A stretch of 64,000 bases of DNA from Pseudomonas putida (GCF_001941965.1 NZ_MKZO01000047.1:62001-126000), one strand, 5' to 3'. Counted from the first letter of the stretch, positions 15,961 to 25,821 are shown. The notes: generated by a model not told the origin, from the sequence alone. Program-made: numbers and translations.

Positions 15961-16176
15961 TCCTGAGGGCGCCGAAGCTCTCCCGGCATGCACCTGGTGG
16001 CCATAACGCGGTTTTCTGACAGGCCCTCGCCATCGCGCAGCATTAATCCGTTGATTCGCGGGAATTTTCGCAACTAATCAAATTTTCCAGCCATCGGTCG
16101 TTCCTCGCGGAACGATCCGCCTGCGCTGCACTTCATATTGGTTGGATCAACGAAACACGGCCGGGGCCTTACCAGG

Positions 16177-18261
16177 ATGAAATCAAGCCACGGCAACCCT
16201 TTGCGCGGTTGCACAACACTGGCGCCGGACTTTCTCGGCAATGGCGACGCTATCAGCGGTCTGCTGCAGGCCCTCGACTGGCAGGACTCGCCCCTGGGCC
16301 CGCCGCATGGCTGGTCGCCGGGACTGCAGGCGGTCATGGGCACCCTGCTTGCGGCCCAGGCGCAGATCGTGCTGTTCTGGGGGCCGCAGTATGTGGCCCT
16401 GTACAACGAGGCCTATGCGCCGACCATCGGCGCCAAGCATCCCCACGCCCTGGGCCGTCCTGCCGTCGAGCACTGGAGCGAGCTGTGGGACGATCTCGAG
16501 CCGCTGCTGCGTGGCGTGCGCGAGACCGGGCAGACCTTTTCCGCCTCGGACCGACCGTTCTATATCGAGCGCAGCGGCGTCGGCGAGACTGCCTGGTTCG
16601 ATGTGTCCTATTCCGCCGTGCGCGAGGGCGATGGTGCGGTGGGCGGAGTGTTGTGCATCGTCACCGAAACCACCCGGCGCGTGCAGTTCCAGCGCCGCCA
16701 GGCCTTCCTTCTGGAATTGGGCGCCGCGCTGCGGGGGCTCGAGGATCCCGAGGCGATCCGTGACCTGGCCTGCGGGCGCCTCCGGCAGGAAGTGAATGCC
16801 TCTGGGGTCTTTCTGGTTGAAGACGCTATGTCGGTTGAAGACCAGTTTTGCGTCGAAGACGCCCTGCAAGGTTCCCCACCGGCCAGCGTCCAGATGCCCG
16901 TACTGCGCGCCGGCAAGCTCGAAGCCATGCTCAGCGTGGACTTCGCCCGGCCGCGGGTGCTCTGCGAGGATGAATGCCTGCTGATCGAGGAGTGCGCCCG
17001 GCTGACCTGGGATGCCATCAGCCACGCTCGTGCACAACGGGCCCTGCAGGCCAGTTCGGCGCATCTGCAGGCGACCTTCGCGGAAATGCTGGCGCTCAAT
17101 GAAAGCCTCGAAGAACGGGTCGCCGCGATCATCGCCGAGCGCGAGGCGGCCATCGTCGAATTGCACGAAGCTCGCAAGATGGAAATGATCGGCCAGCTCA
17201 GCGGCGGCATTGCCCACGACTTCAACAACATGCTGACCCCGATCATCACGTCGCTGGAACTGATCCAGCGCCGCCCCGATGACCAGCAGCGCACCGCGCG
17301 CCTGACCCAGGGCGCGCTGCAGGCGGCGGAGCGGGCACGCAATCTGGTCGGGCGCCTGCTCAGCTTCGCCCGGCGCCAGACCCTGACCCCACAGACCGTG
17401 GCACTGGCCAGCCTGATGGCGGAAATGAGCGAGTTGATCGCCCACTCCCTGGGGCCGACCATCCAGATCGACATGCAGGTCGCTGAGGACCTGCCCACCG
17501 TGGTGGTCGATCCTCATCAGCTCGAGCTGGCCGTGCTCAACCTGGTGGTCAATGCCCGCGACGCCATGGCGCAGGGCGGGCGCCTGCTGATCGCGGCCGG
17601 GAGGGGCGAGCCGCCGGAGGGCGTGGCGGGTCCGCAGTTGTGGCTCAAGGTCAGCGACAGCGGCTGTGGCATGAGTGCCGATGTGCTGCGCCGCTGTGCC
17701 GAACCGTTTTTCTCCACCAAGGGCATGGGCCGCGGCACCGGGCTAGGCCTGTCGATGGTCCAGGGCCTGGCCGGACAATCCGGTGGCGGCATGGAGATCC
17801 AGTCGTGGCCGGGACGCGGCACGCACGTCACGCTGTGGCTGCCGGTGGGCGAAGTGGCGCAGGAGGGGCAGGACGAGTTCGGTGACACGGTGCCCCTGGC
17901 CCGGCGCCTGAACCGCGTGCTGCTGGTGGATGACGAGGAAATCGTCCGGCATGCCACCACCTTGCAGTTGCGCGACCTGGGCTACAAGGTCACCGAGGCG
18001 GACGGACCGGTCCAGGCGCGGCGCCTGATCGAGGAAGGGCTGGCGCTGGATATCCTGGTCACCGACCAGATCATGGCGGATGAAACCGGCAGCCGCTTCG
18101 CCCGCGATCTGCGCCAGACGCGGGCGGACTTGCCGGTGTTGATCATCACCGGCTACGCCAACCTGCCGCCGCAGGCGTTGCATGACTTCGAGGTGCTGCG
18201 CAAACCGTTCCGGCGGGTGGAACTGGCCAGGAGCCTGGCGCGGTTGCTGGGTGGTTCCTGA
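16177..18261 (+). CDS. soluble hybrid sensor histidine kinase (PAS, HisKA, HATPase, REC)
   Basis: 694 residues from ATG 16177; the frame also opens at TTG 16138 without family-like sequence. A PAS-type input (about 40-170, SPLGPPHGW...VLFWGPQYVALYNEAYAP) is followed by a GAF-like region (175-290), a coiled linker (295-335), HisKA with H347 in GGIAHDFNN, HATPase (GTGLGLSMVQG) and a C-terminal receiver (580-694, phospho-acceptor D630 in LVTDQIM, KPF lysine). There are no membrane segments. It lies 250 bases behind bphP on the same strand and could relay its signal, but no evidence beyond position supports that. Output partner unknown. Confidence 0.9.
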   Translation: MKSSHGNPLRGCTTLAPDFLGNGDAISGLLQALDWQDSPLGPPHGWSPGLQAVMGTLLAAQAQIVLFWGPQYVALYNEAYAPTIGAKHPHALGRPAVEHWSELWDDLEPLLRGVRETGQTFSASDRPFYIERSGVGETAWFDVSYSAVREGDGAVGGVLCIVTETTRRVQFQRRQAFLLELGAALRGLEDPEAIRDLACGRLRQEVNASGVFLVEDAMSVEDQFCVEDALQGSPPASVQMPVLRAGKLEAMLSVDFARPRVLCEDECLLIEECARLTWDAISHARAQRALQASSAHLQATFAEMLALNESLEERVAAIIAEREAAIVELHEARKMEMIGQLSGGIAHDFNNMLTPIITSLELIQRRPDDQQRTARLTQGALQAAERARNLVGRLLSFARRQTLTPQTVALASLMAEMSELIAHSLGPTIQIDMQVAEDLPTVVVDPHQLELAVLNLVVNARDAMAQGGRLLIAAGRGEPPEGVAGPQLWLKVSDSGCGMSADVLRRCAEPFFSTKGMGRGTGLGLSMVQGLAGQSGGGMEIQSWPGRGTHVTLWLPVGEVAQEGQDEFGDTVPLARRLNRVLLVDDEEIVRHATTLQLRDLGYKVTEADGPVQARRLIEEGLALDILVTDQIMADETGSRFARDLRQTRADLPVLIITGYANLPPQALHDFEVLRKPFRRVELARSLARLLGGS

Positions 18262-18358
18262 AGGGACAGGGCTGCCAGCAACGACCAATCAATCTGAACA
18301 CCTGTGCCGGGCGTCCTGTCCCAGCCTTTACCGACCCGAACGATAAAGGAGGCAGCAC

Positions 18359-20140
18359 ATGTCCAGCACCGTAGGCGACTTTCTCGTGGAGCGGCTCAGC
18401 CAGTGGGGCGTGAAGCGCATCTTCGGCTACCCCGGCGATGGCATCAACGGCGTGTTCGGCGCCTTGCGCCGCTCCGGCAAGATCGAGTTCGTCCAGTGCC
18501 GCCACGAGGAAATGGCCGCGTTCATGGCCAGCGCCCACGCCAAGTTCACCGGCGAGCTGGGCGTGTGCATCGCCACCTCCGGGCCCGGTGCCTCGCACCT
18601 GATCACCGGCCTCTACGACGCGCGCATGGACCATATGCCGGTCCTGGCGATCTGCGGCCAGCAGGCTCGTACCGCATTGGGAGGGCATTACCAGCAGGAA
18701 GTCGATCTGGTCTCGATGTTCAAGGATGTCGCCGGGGCCTTCGTCCAGCAGGCTGCGGCGCCGTCCCAGGTGCGTCACCTGCTGGACCGGGCTGTGCGCA
18801 CGGCAGTCGGCGAGCGCAAGGTCACGGCGCTGATCCTGCCCAACGACCTCCAGGAACTGCCCTACGAAGAGCCGGCCCGCGCCCACGGCACCCTGCACTC
18901 CAGCGTCGGCTGCAGCCGTCCGCGGGTGCTGCCGCGGGAGGATGATCTTGCCGCGGCGGCGAAAGTGCTCAATGCAGGCAGCAAGGTTGCCATCCTGGTG
19001 GGCGCCGGTGCCCTGGGCGCCAGCGAGCAGGTCAGGCAACTGGCGGAGAAGCTCGGTGCCGGGGTGGCCAAGGCGCTGCTGGGCAAGGCCGTGCTCCCCG
19101 ACGATCTGCCCTGGGTCACCGGCTGCATCGGCCTGCTCGGCACCGAGCCGAGCCTCAAGCTGATGAACGAATGCGACACCTTGCTGATGATCGGCTCGGG
19201 CTTCCCCTATGCCGAGTTCCTGCCCAAGAAAGGCCAGGCCCGGGGCGTGCAGATCGATATCGCGCCGAACATGCTCGGCCTGCGTTATCCGATGGAAATC
19301 AACCTGGTCGGTGATGCGGCCGACAGCCTCGACGCCCTGCTGCCGCTGATCGAGCAGAAGACCGAGCGGCGCTGGCGCAAGAAGGTCGAGGGCTGGCGCA
19401 AGGCCTGGGACAGCAAGCTGGAAAAGCGTGCCCTGGCCAAGGCCGATCCGATCAATCCGCAGCGGGTGGTGTACGAGCTATCGCCGCGCCTGCCGGATCA
19501 CTCGATCGTCACCAGCGACTCCGGCTCCTGCGCCAATTGGTTTGCCCGTGACCTGCGGGTTCGTCCGGGCATGCGCTGCTCGCTGTCCGGCGGGCTGGCC
19601 TCGATGGGGGCGGCGGTGCCCTATGCGATTGCGGCCAAGTTCGCCCATCCGGAGCAGACCGTGGTCGCGCTGGTGGGCGATGGGGCGATGCAGATGAACA
19701 ACCTCGCCGAGCTGATCACCGTCGCCAAGTACTGGCGGCAGTGGGGTAACGGGCGCTGGATCTGTGCGGTGTTCAACAACCAGGACCTGAACCAGGTGAC
19801 CTGGGAGCAGCGGGTGATGGAGGGTGACCCGAAATTTGTGGCGAGCCAGGAAATTCCCGATGTGCCGTATCACCTGTTCGCCATTTCCATTGGCCTGAAG
19901 GGGATCTGCGTCGAGCGCGAGGAGGACGTGGCCCCGGCCTGGGAGCAGGCGCTGGCCAGCGATGTGCCGGTGGTCATCGACTTCCGCACCGACCCGGATG
20001 TGCCGCCGTTGCCGCCGCATATCAACCTGAAGCAGGCCCGCCAGTTCGCCGGTGCATTGTTGCAGGGGGATCCGGATGGGGTGGGGGTGATCCGGCAGAC
20101 GGCCAGGCAGCTTGTGAGCAGTGTCCTGCCGAAGAAGTGA
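18359..20140 (+). CDS. thiamine-diphosphate-dependent enzyme, pyruvate oxidase/acetolactate synthase family
   Basis: 593 residues with a strong AAAGGAGG site before ATG 18359. The pyrimidine-binding domain carries the catalytic Glu in CRHEEMAAFMAS (about residue 50). The central domain looks nucleotide-binding (VAILVGAGALGA), and the pyrophosphate domain has the GDGAMQMNN...FNNQDLNQV metal-binding motif. The GYPGDGINGVFGAL start is typical of the pyruvate-oxidase-like subfamily rather than of biosynthetic IlvB. It should decarboxylate a 2-keto acid, probably pyruvate. It stands alone, ended by a REP pair. Confidence 0.85.
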   Translation: MSSTVGDFLVERLSQWGVKRIFGYPGDGINGVFGALRRSGKIEFVQCRHEEMAAFMASAHAKFTGELGVCIATSGPGASHLITGLYDARMDHMPVLAICGQQARTALGGHYQQEVDLVSMFKDVAGAFVQQAAAPSQVRHLLDRAVRTAVGERKVTALILPNDLQELPYEEPARAHGTLHSSVGCSRPRVLPREDDLAAAAKVLNAGSKVAILVGAGALGASEQVRQLAEKLGAGVAKALLGKAVLPDDLPWVTGCIGLLGTEPSLKLMNECDTLLMIGSGFPYAEFLPKKGQARGVQIDIAPNMLGLRYPMEINLVGDAADSLDALLPLIEQKTERRWRKKVEGWRKAWDSKLEKRALAKADPINPQRVVYELSPRLPDHSIVTSDSGSCANWFARDLRVRPGMRCSLSGGLASMGAAVPYAIAAKFAHPEQTVVALVGDGAMQMNNLAELITVAKYWRQWGNGRWICAVFNNQDLNQVTWEQRVMEGDPKFVASQEIPDVPYHLFAISIGLKGICVEREEDVAPAWEQALASDVPVVIDFRTDPDVPPLPPHINLKQARQFAGALLQGDPDGVGVIRQTARQLVSSVLPKK

Positions 20141-20150
20141 GGTGACTTCC

Positions 20151-20238
20151 AGGGCCTCATCGCTGGCAAGCCAGCTCCCACAGGTATTGTGTGCACCGCT
20201 GAACCTGTGGGAGCTGGCTTGCCAGCGATTGGGCCCTG
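20151..20238. repeat. REP/BIME pair
   Basis: Inverted REP units, CCTCATCGCTGGCAAGCCAG from 20155 and CTGTGGGAGCTGGCTTGCCA to 20225, with flanking AGGGCC/GGGCCCT also complementary. The pair lies between the convergent ThDP-enzyme and aldehyde-dehydrogenase genes and can serve as a bidirectional terminator. Confidence 0.9.
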
Positions 20239-20256
20239 AAGATCAACAGAACATCA

Positions 20257-21834
20257 TCAGACCAGACGCTCCCGACTGAACACCCCATCCACCAATCGCA
20301 CTATCTCCAGCGGATTCCCATCCTTCAGCGCCTCGGGCAACAAGCCATCCGGATAATTCTGGAAGCACACCGGCCGCAGGAACCTGTCGATCGCCAGCGT
20401 CCCCACCGACGTCCCGCGACTATCCGAGGTCGCCGGATACGGCCCGCCATGCACCATGGCATCGCACACCTCGACCCCGGTCGGATAGCCATTGACCAGC
20501 ACCCGTCCGACCTTGTCCTGCAACAATTCACCCAGCCAGGCATGGGCCAGCAGCTCATCCTGCTCGCCGATCAGCGTCGCCGTCAGTTGCCCGCGCAGGG
20601 CCTGGATCGCCGCCCGCAGTTGCGCCGCGTCCTCGACCTCGATCACCACGGTCGCCGGCCCGAACACCTCTTCCTGCAGCAGTTCATCCCCTTCCAGCAA
20701 CATGCGCACATCCGCTGCGAACAGCTGCGGTTGCGCTTGCCCGTCGCCTTGCACCGCTCCAGCCAGATGACGCACGCCCGGATGCCCGTGCAGATGCTCC
20801 AGCCCCTTGCGATAGCTGGCCAGGGTGCCGCGATTGAGCATGGTCTGCGCCGGCTGGTCGGCCATCTGCGCCTTGAGCTGTTCGACGAACGCGGAAAACG
20901 CTGGCGAACGCTGACCGATGATCAACCCCGGATTGGTACAGAACTGCCCGCAACCCATGGTCACCGACGCCGCCAGTTCCCGGGCGATCGTCTCGCCCCG
21001 GGCTTGCAGCGCCTGCGGCAACAGGATCACCGGGTTGATGCTGGACATCTCGGCGAACACCGGGATCGGTTGCGGCCGCTCGGCAGCCAGGCGGCACAGG
21101 GCATTGCCGCCGCGCAGCGAACCGGTAAAGCCCACGGCCTGGATCGCCGGGTGCTTGACCAGCCACTCGCCGACACCCCCGCCATAGACCATGTTGAACA
21201 CCCCGGCCGGCATGCCGGTGCGTTCGGCGGCACGGACAATCGCGTCAGCCACCGCTTCGGCGGTCGCCATATGCCCGCTGTGGGCCTTGACCACCACCGG
21301 GCAACCGGCCGCCAGCGCCGCTGCGGTATCGCCACCCGCCGTGGAGAAGGCCAGGGGGAAGTTGCTGGCGCCGAACACCGCCACCGGGCCGATGCCGATG
21401 CGCATCTGGCGCAGGTCGACCCGGGGCAGGGGCTGTCGATCCGGGAGGGCACGGTCGATCCGCGCACCGAGGAAATCACCGCGACGCAGGACCTTGGCGA
21501 ACAGGCGCATCTGCCCGCTGGTGCGCCCGCGCTCGCCCTGGATACGCCCGGCGGGCAGGGCGGTTTCGCGGCAGACCGTGGCGACGAAGTCATCGCCCAG
21601 GGCGTCCAGTTCGTCGGCGATGGCGTCGAGGAACTGCGCACGCTGTTCCGGCGAAAACGTGCGATAGACCGGGAAGGCCGCCGCTGCTGCCTGTGCTGCC
21701 GCATCGACTTCCGCTTCGGTGGCCTGGACGAATGCGCCCGGCAGGGCCTCGCCGCTGGCCGCGTCGAGGCTGTGCAGGCGTACATCGCCCCGTGCCGAAC
21801 GCTGCCCGCCGATGTAGTTGTGACCGAGGATCAT
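20257..21834 (-). CDS. 2-oxoglutarate-semialdehyde dehydrogenase (aldehyde dehydrogenase, NADP type)
   Basis: 525 residues. ALDH-family motifs: cofactor-binding PVAVFGASNFPLAFSTAGGD, catalytic Glu in FAEMSSINPV and catalytic Cys in CGQFCTNPG. The length and the ASNFPLAF motif match ketoglutarate-semialdehyde dehydrogenases, which end the oxidative hexarate, pentose and hydroxyproline pathways by making 2-oxoglutarate. It is the last gene of the galactarate operon (20 bases after garD), which fits exactly this step. Confidence 0.88.
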   Translation of the reverse strand: MILGHNYIGGQRSARGDVRLHSLDAASGEALPGAFVQATEAEVDAAAQAAAAAFPVYRTFSPEQRAQFLDAIADELDALGDDFVATVCRETALPAGRIQGERGRTSGQMRLFAKVLRRGDFLGARIDRALPDRQPLPRVDLRQMRIGIGPVAVFGASNFPLAFSTAGGDTAAALAAGCPVVVKAHSGHMATAEAVADAIVRAAERTGMPAGVFNMVYGGGVGEWLVKHPAIQAVGFTGSLRGGNALCRLAAERPQPIPVFAEMSSINPVILLPQALQARGETIARELAASVTMGCGQFCTNPGLIIGQRSPAFSAFVEQLKAQMADQPAQTMLNRGTLASYRKGLEHLHGHPGVRHLAGAVQGDGQAQPQLFAADVRMLLEGDELLQEEVFGPATVVIEVEDAAQLRAAIQALRGQLTATLIGEQDELLAHAWLGELLQDKVGRVLVNGYPTGVEVCDAMVHGGPYPATSDSRGTSVGTLAIDRFLRPVCFQNYPDGLLPEALKDGNPLEIVRLVDGVFSRERLV

Positions 21835-21853
21835 GGGGTACTCCCTTAAGAAA

Positions 21854-23407
21854 TCAGGTGATGGCGCCGATCTGCCACGGCACGAACTCGTTCTGCCCGT
21901 AGCCGTGCTGCTCGCTCTTGCTACGCTCGCCCGAGGCGATTGCCAGCATCAGGCGGTAGATATGCTCGCCGCGCTCTTCGATGGTCATGCTGCCGTCGGC
22001 GATGCCGCCGCAGTTCACGTCCATGTCTTCCTCCTGGGTTTCCCACAGGCGGGTGTTGGTCGCCAGCTTGATCGACGGCGACGGCGCGCAGCCATAGGCC
22101 GAGCCGCGTCCGGTGGTGAAGGCGATCAGGTTGGCGCCGCCGGCGACCTGGCCGGTGGCCGAGATCGGGTCGTAGCCGGGGGTGTCCATGAACACCAGGC
22201 CATGGGCGCGCACCGGTTCGGCGTATTCGTAGACATCCACCAGGTCGCTGGAACCGGCCTTGGCCACGGCGCCGAGGGATTTTTCCAGGATGGTGGTCAG
22301 GCCCCCGGCCTTGTTGCCGGCGGACGGGTTGTTGTTCAGCTCGGCGCCCATGCGCTGGCAGTAGGCTTCCCACCACTGGATACGGGCGATGAGTTTTTCA
22401 CCCACGGCCTGGCTCACGGCGCGACGGGTCAGCAGGTGCTCGGCACCATAGATTTCCGGGGTTTCCGAGAGGATCGCGGTGCCGCCGGCAGCCACCAGGC
22501 GGTCCACTGCATTGCCCAGCGCCGGGTTGGCGGTGATCCCGGAGTAGCCATCGGAACCGCCGCACTGCAGGCCGACGGTGAGGTGGCGCACGCTGACCGG
22601 TTCGCGCTGCACCGCATTGGCTTCGGCGAGCAGTGATTTGACCTGGGCGATACCGCTGGCGATGGTCTTCGAGGTGCCGCCGGTGCCCTGGATGGTGAAG
22701 GTGCGCAGGGTGTTGCAGCTTTCCAGGCCTTGCGCAGCGAGCAGGTCGGGGATCTGGTTGGTCTCGCAGCCCAGGCCGATCATCAGCACCGAGTGGAAGT
22801 TGGCGTGCACCGCGTAACCGCCAAGGGTGCGCTGGAGCATCGCCAGGGCTTCGCCGCCCGGGTCCACGGCGCAGCCAACGCCGTGGGTGAGGGCGACCAC
22901 GCCGTCGACATTCGGGTAGTCGGCCAGCGCCTCGGGATGGATATCCCGGCGGAAATGGTCGGCGATGGCCCGGGCCACGGTGGCCGAGCAGTTCACCGAG
23001 GTGAGGATGCCGATGTAGTTGCGCGTGGCCACCCGGCCATCGCTGCGCACGATGCCCATGAATGTACCCGCGACCGGTGCCTTGATGCCCTTGGCATCGA
23101 CGCCGAAGGCGTAGTCGCGGCTGAAGTCGCCCATGGCCACGTTGTGCACATGCACATGCTGGCCGACACCGATGGCCTGGCTGGCAAAACCGATGATCTG
23201 TCCGTAGCGGCGCAGCGGCTCGCCCTCGGCGATGTCCCGGGCGGCGATCTTGTGCCCGGCCGGCACCGGCTCGCGCACGCGGATGCCCTCCGGCAGTTCC
23301 AGGCCTTCGGTCAGCGGCTGGCGGGCGATCAGCACGTCGTCCAGCGGGTTGAGTCGGATCACGGCGAGGGCAGCGCGTTCGCTGCCTGTTGTTGTAATGA
23401 GTTGCAT
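21854..23407 (-). CDS. garD: galactarate dehydratase GarD
   Basis: 517 residues from ATG 23407 (TGAGGT upstream); the frame is open to 23449 without homologous sequence. An N-terminal SAF-type domain (to about residue 90) precedes the catalytic UxaA/GarD domain with NYIGILTSVNCSATVA, GCAVDPGG and a run of conserved cysteines (LQCGGSDG, YGCAPSP, VNCGGI) expected to hold the metal site. The enzyme dehydrates galactarate to 5-dehydro-4-deoxyglucarate. Full length matches GarD rather than the shorter altronate dehydratases. Confidence 0.92.
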   Translation of the reverse strand: MQLITTTGSERAALAVIRLNPLDDVLIARQPLTEGLELPEGIRVREPVPAGHKIAARDIAEGEPLRRYGQIIGFASQAIGVGQHVHVHNVAMGDFSRDYAFGVDAKGIKAPVAGTFMGIVRSDGRVATRNYIGILTSVNCSATVARAIADHFRRDIHPEALADYPNVDGVVALTHGVGCAVDPGGEALAMLQRTLGGYAVHANFHSVLMIGLGCETNQIPDLLAAQGLESCNTLRTFTIQGTGGTSKTIASGIAQVKSLLAEANAVQREPVSVRHLTVGLQCGGSDGYSGITANPALGNAVDRLVAAGGTAILSETPEIYGAEHLLTRRAVSQAVGEKLIARIQWWEAYCQRMGAELNNNPSAGNKAGGLTTILEKSLGAVAKAGSSDLVDVYEYAEPVRAHGLVFMDTPGYDPISATGQVAGGANLIAFTTGRGSAYGCAPSPSIKLATNTRLWETQEEDMDVNCGGIADGSMTIEERGEHIYRLMLAIASGERSKSEQHGYGQNEFVPWQIGAIT

Positions 23408-23435
23408 GACGGTTACCTCAGATAACAGCGCGGGC

Positions 23436-24761
23436 TCAGGCCAGCCCACGCTCGCGATAGTCGATCAGGCCGGAGAACAGCATCAGGCCGAAGGCCATGA
23501 CCACGAAGAAGATCAGGGCCAGGAAATAGGAACCGGTGAACTGCACGATCAGGCCGATCAGGATCGGTACGATCACCCCGACCATGTTGCCGCAGAAGTT
23601 CATGCTGCCGCCCAGCACGCCGGCCTTGGACTTGCCGCCGAGGATGGCCGGCAGGCACCAGTACATGCCGCACCAGCGGATGAAGAACAGGGCCACGCAG
23701 AGCAGCGAGATCACCAGCGCGGCGTCCGGGGTGTAGGCCACCAGCAGGATGCACAGGGCGGCGACGGCGGCGGAGCCGGCAAACATGCTGCGCATCACGG
23801 TGTTCGGCTGGCCGCCGTTGGTCCGCCATTTGTCGGCAATCCAGCCGCCGACCAGCTCGCCGACGAATCCGCACATGAAGATCAGGAAGGTCGCCCCGCC
23901 CATGGCCTTGATGTCGAGGTTATGGGCCTGGTGCAGGTAGCTCGGCATCCAGGTCAGCAGGCCGTAGAACACGCTGTTGTAGCAGGCGTAGCCGGCGAAC
24001 ATGCACAGTACCGAACGGCTTTTCAGCAGTTCCTTGAGCACCGCCTTGCGGTTGCCGTTGGACTTGCTCGCAGCGTCGTTGGCCTGGGTGATGTAGTCCA
24101 GCTCGGCCTTGTTCACCAGCGGGTGTTCGCTCGGGTGGTTGCGGATGTACCACCAGGCCCAGATGCCGACCACCACGGTGCCGACGCCGGCAATCACGAA
24201 GGCGATGCGCCAGGAGTCGAACCAGGTGATCAGTCCGGCGATGATGATCGCGCCGAAGGCGGTGCCCAGCGGTGCGCCGCCGTCCACCAGGGTAGCGCCG
24301 CGCCCACGCTCGTTGGGGGTCAGCCATGAACCGTTGAGCTTGGCCCCGGCCGGCATGATCGGCGACTCGGCCACGCCCAGGCCGATGCGGGTGACCAGCA
24401 GGGTGATCCAGTTATGGGCGAAGCCGCCGAGGGCCTGGAAGGCACCCCAGCCGACGGTGGCGACGCCGACGATATTGCGCACCTGGAAACGGTCCAGGAG
24501 CATGCCGCTGGGGATCTGCATCAGCGCATAGGACCAGAAGAACGCGCTGAGGATCAGGCCTTCCAGGGCCGGGGTCAGTTCGAACTCGGCGGAAATCAGC
24601 GGCAGGGCCACCGACAGCGAGGCGCGGTCGATGTAGTTGATCGCCGCCAGCAACAGCAGGATCAGGAAGATGCGCCAGCGCACGTTGGTCGGACGTGCGC
24701 TATCGGTGCTGGCGAGGGCGGGCGAGGGGGCCGCCGGGTAAGGGCTGTTCTTCATGCTCAT
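23436..24761 (-). CDS. MFS transporter, glucarate/galactarate (anion:cation symporter) type
   Basis: 441 residues from ATG 24761, with a second ATG at 24755. Twelve hydrophobic helices. INYIDRASLSVALP in the first helix and the RIGLGVAESPIMPAGAK block are typical of the GudP/phthalate-permease ACS family, which imports hexuronates and hexarates by proton symport. It lies 28 bases upstream of garD in the same operon, supporting galactarate or glucarate as substrate. Confidence 0.9.
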   Translation of the reverse strand: MSMKNSPYPAAPSPALASTDSARPTNVRWRIFLILLLLAAINYIDRASLSVALPLISAEFELTPALEGLILSAFFWSYALMQIPSGMLLDRFQVRNIVGVATVGWGAFQALGGFAHNWITLLVTRIGLGVAESPIMPAGAKLNGSWLTPNERGRGATLVDGGAPLGTAFGAIIIAGLITWFDSWRIAFVIAGVGTVVVGIWAWWYIRNHPSEHPLVNKAELDYITQANDAASKSNGNRKAVLKELLKSRSVLCMFAGYACYNSVFYGLLTWMPSYLHQAHNLDIKAMGGATFLIFMCGFVGELVGGWIADKWRTNGGQPNTVMRSMFAGSAAVAALCILLVAYTPDAALVISLLCVALFFIRWCGMYWCLPAILGGKSKAGVLGGSMNFCGNMVGVIVPILIGLIVQFTGSYFLALIFFVVMAFGLMLFSGLIDYRERGLA

Positions 24762-24822
24762 CTCACTCTTATGTTTGTTATGAAATGCCGGTTGGGCGCC
24801 TCCCTGCGCCGGGTCCATCGGT

Positions 24823-25821
24823 TCAGAGCGGTTTCACGGCTCCCGGTGCCAGCGGCTCGGCGGCCTGGCCTACGGCATTGCGCAGCGGCGCGCCGAACTC
24901 GGCCAGGCTGATCTCGAACACATCCCCCGGTGCGGTCCTGACCTGGTCGGCGAACGACAGGGTGGCGGTGCCGAAGAAGTGGATATGCACATCGCCCGGC
25001 CGGAGGAACTGCGGGTACTTGAAGTGGTGGTATTCGAGGTTCTCCAGGGAGTGGCACATGTTGTCCTCGCCGCTGAGGAAGGGTTTCTCCCAGAGTACCG
25101 TGTCGCCACGGCGGATGCGGCTGACGCCTTCGAGGTGGCGCGGCAGTTCGCCGACCCGCAGTTCCGGGCCGTAGGCGCAGTTGCGCAGTTTCGAATGGGC
25201 CAGGTACAGGTAGCTGCGACGCTCCATCACATGGTCGGAAAACTCGTTGCCGATGGCGAAGCCCAGGCGGTAGGGCTGGCCATCATCTCCGATCACGTAG
25301 AGGCCGGCCAGTTCCGGCTCCTCGCCGGCATCTTCGGCGAAGGCAGGGCTCTGGAACGCCTGTCCCGGGCGCACCACGGTGGAACCGTCGCCCTTGTAGA
25401 ACCACTCCGGCTGGGCACCGACGCTGCCGGCGGCCGGGCGACCGCCCTCGATGCCCCACTGGAACATGCGCGCGGTATCGGTCAGGGCGGCGGCATCGTC
25501 GATCTTCTGCTGGTGCATCTTGTCGCGGGTCGAGGCACTGCCCAGGTGGGTCAGGCCGGTGCCGCTGATCAGGCAGTGGGCCGGGTCTTCATGATCAAGG
25601 GGCGGCAGCACCCGGGCTTCGGCCAGGGCCAGGGAATAACTTTCAGTAACGTCGGCCAGGCCACGGGCCAGGACCTCGGCGGCCAGGCTGCGCTGGTTGC
25701 GGATCGCGGCCAGGGCCAGTTCGCGCATGTGGGTGGTGTCGCGCACCGGCTGGATCAGGTCGCCTTCGACCACGCCGACGTGGCGCCCTGCGGTTGCGGT
25801 TTCGAATTGGATCAGGCGCAT
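24823..25821 (-). CDS. AraD1/GguC-family protein (fumarylacetoacetase-like fold)
   Basis: 332 residues from ATG 25821 with GGAGC upstream. The C-terminal half shows the FAH-fold pattern: YVIGDDGQPYRLGFAIGNEFSDHVMER, and FFGTATLSFADQV near the end. AraD1/GguC proteins accompany sugar-acid catabolic operons and include 2-keto-3-deoxy-sugar-acid dehydratases. It is the first gene of the galactarate operon. No KdgD-type dehydratase is visible here, so this enzyme may convert 5-dehydro-4-deoxyglucarate to the semialdehyde; that is inference. Confidence 0.85.
   Translation of the reverse strand: MRLIQFETATAGRHVGVVEGDLIQPVRDTTHMRELALAAIRNQRSLAAEVLARGLADVTESYSLALAEARVLPPLDHEDPAHCLISGTGLTHLGSASTRDKMHQQKIDDAAALTDTARMFQWGIEGGRPAAGSVGAQPEWFYKGDGSTVVRPGQAFQSPAFAEDAGEEPELAGLYVIGDDGQPYRLGFAIGNEFSDHVMERRSYLYLAHSKLRNCAYGPELRVGELPRHLEGVSRIRRGDTVLWEKPFLSGEDNMCHSLENLEYHHFKYPQFLRPGDVHIHFFGTATLSFADQVRTAPGDVFEISLAEFGAPLRNAVGQAAEPLAPGAVKPL

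Noticed and set aside
13578..16073. 831-codon reverse frame opposite bphP
   Set aside because: Composition is a shadow of the phytochrome coding strand (His/Gln/Arg-rich) with no domain signature.
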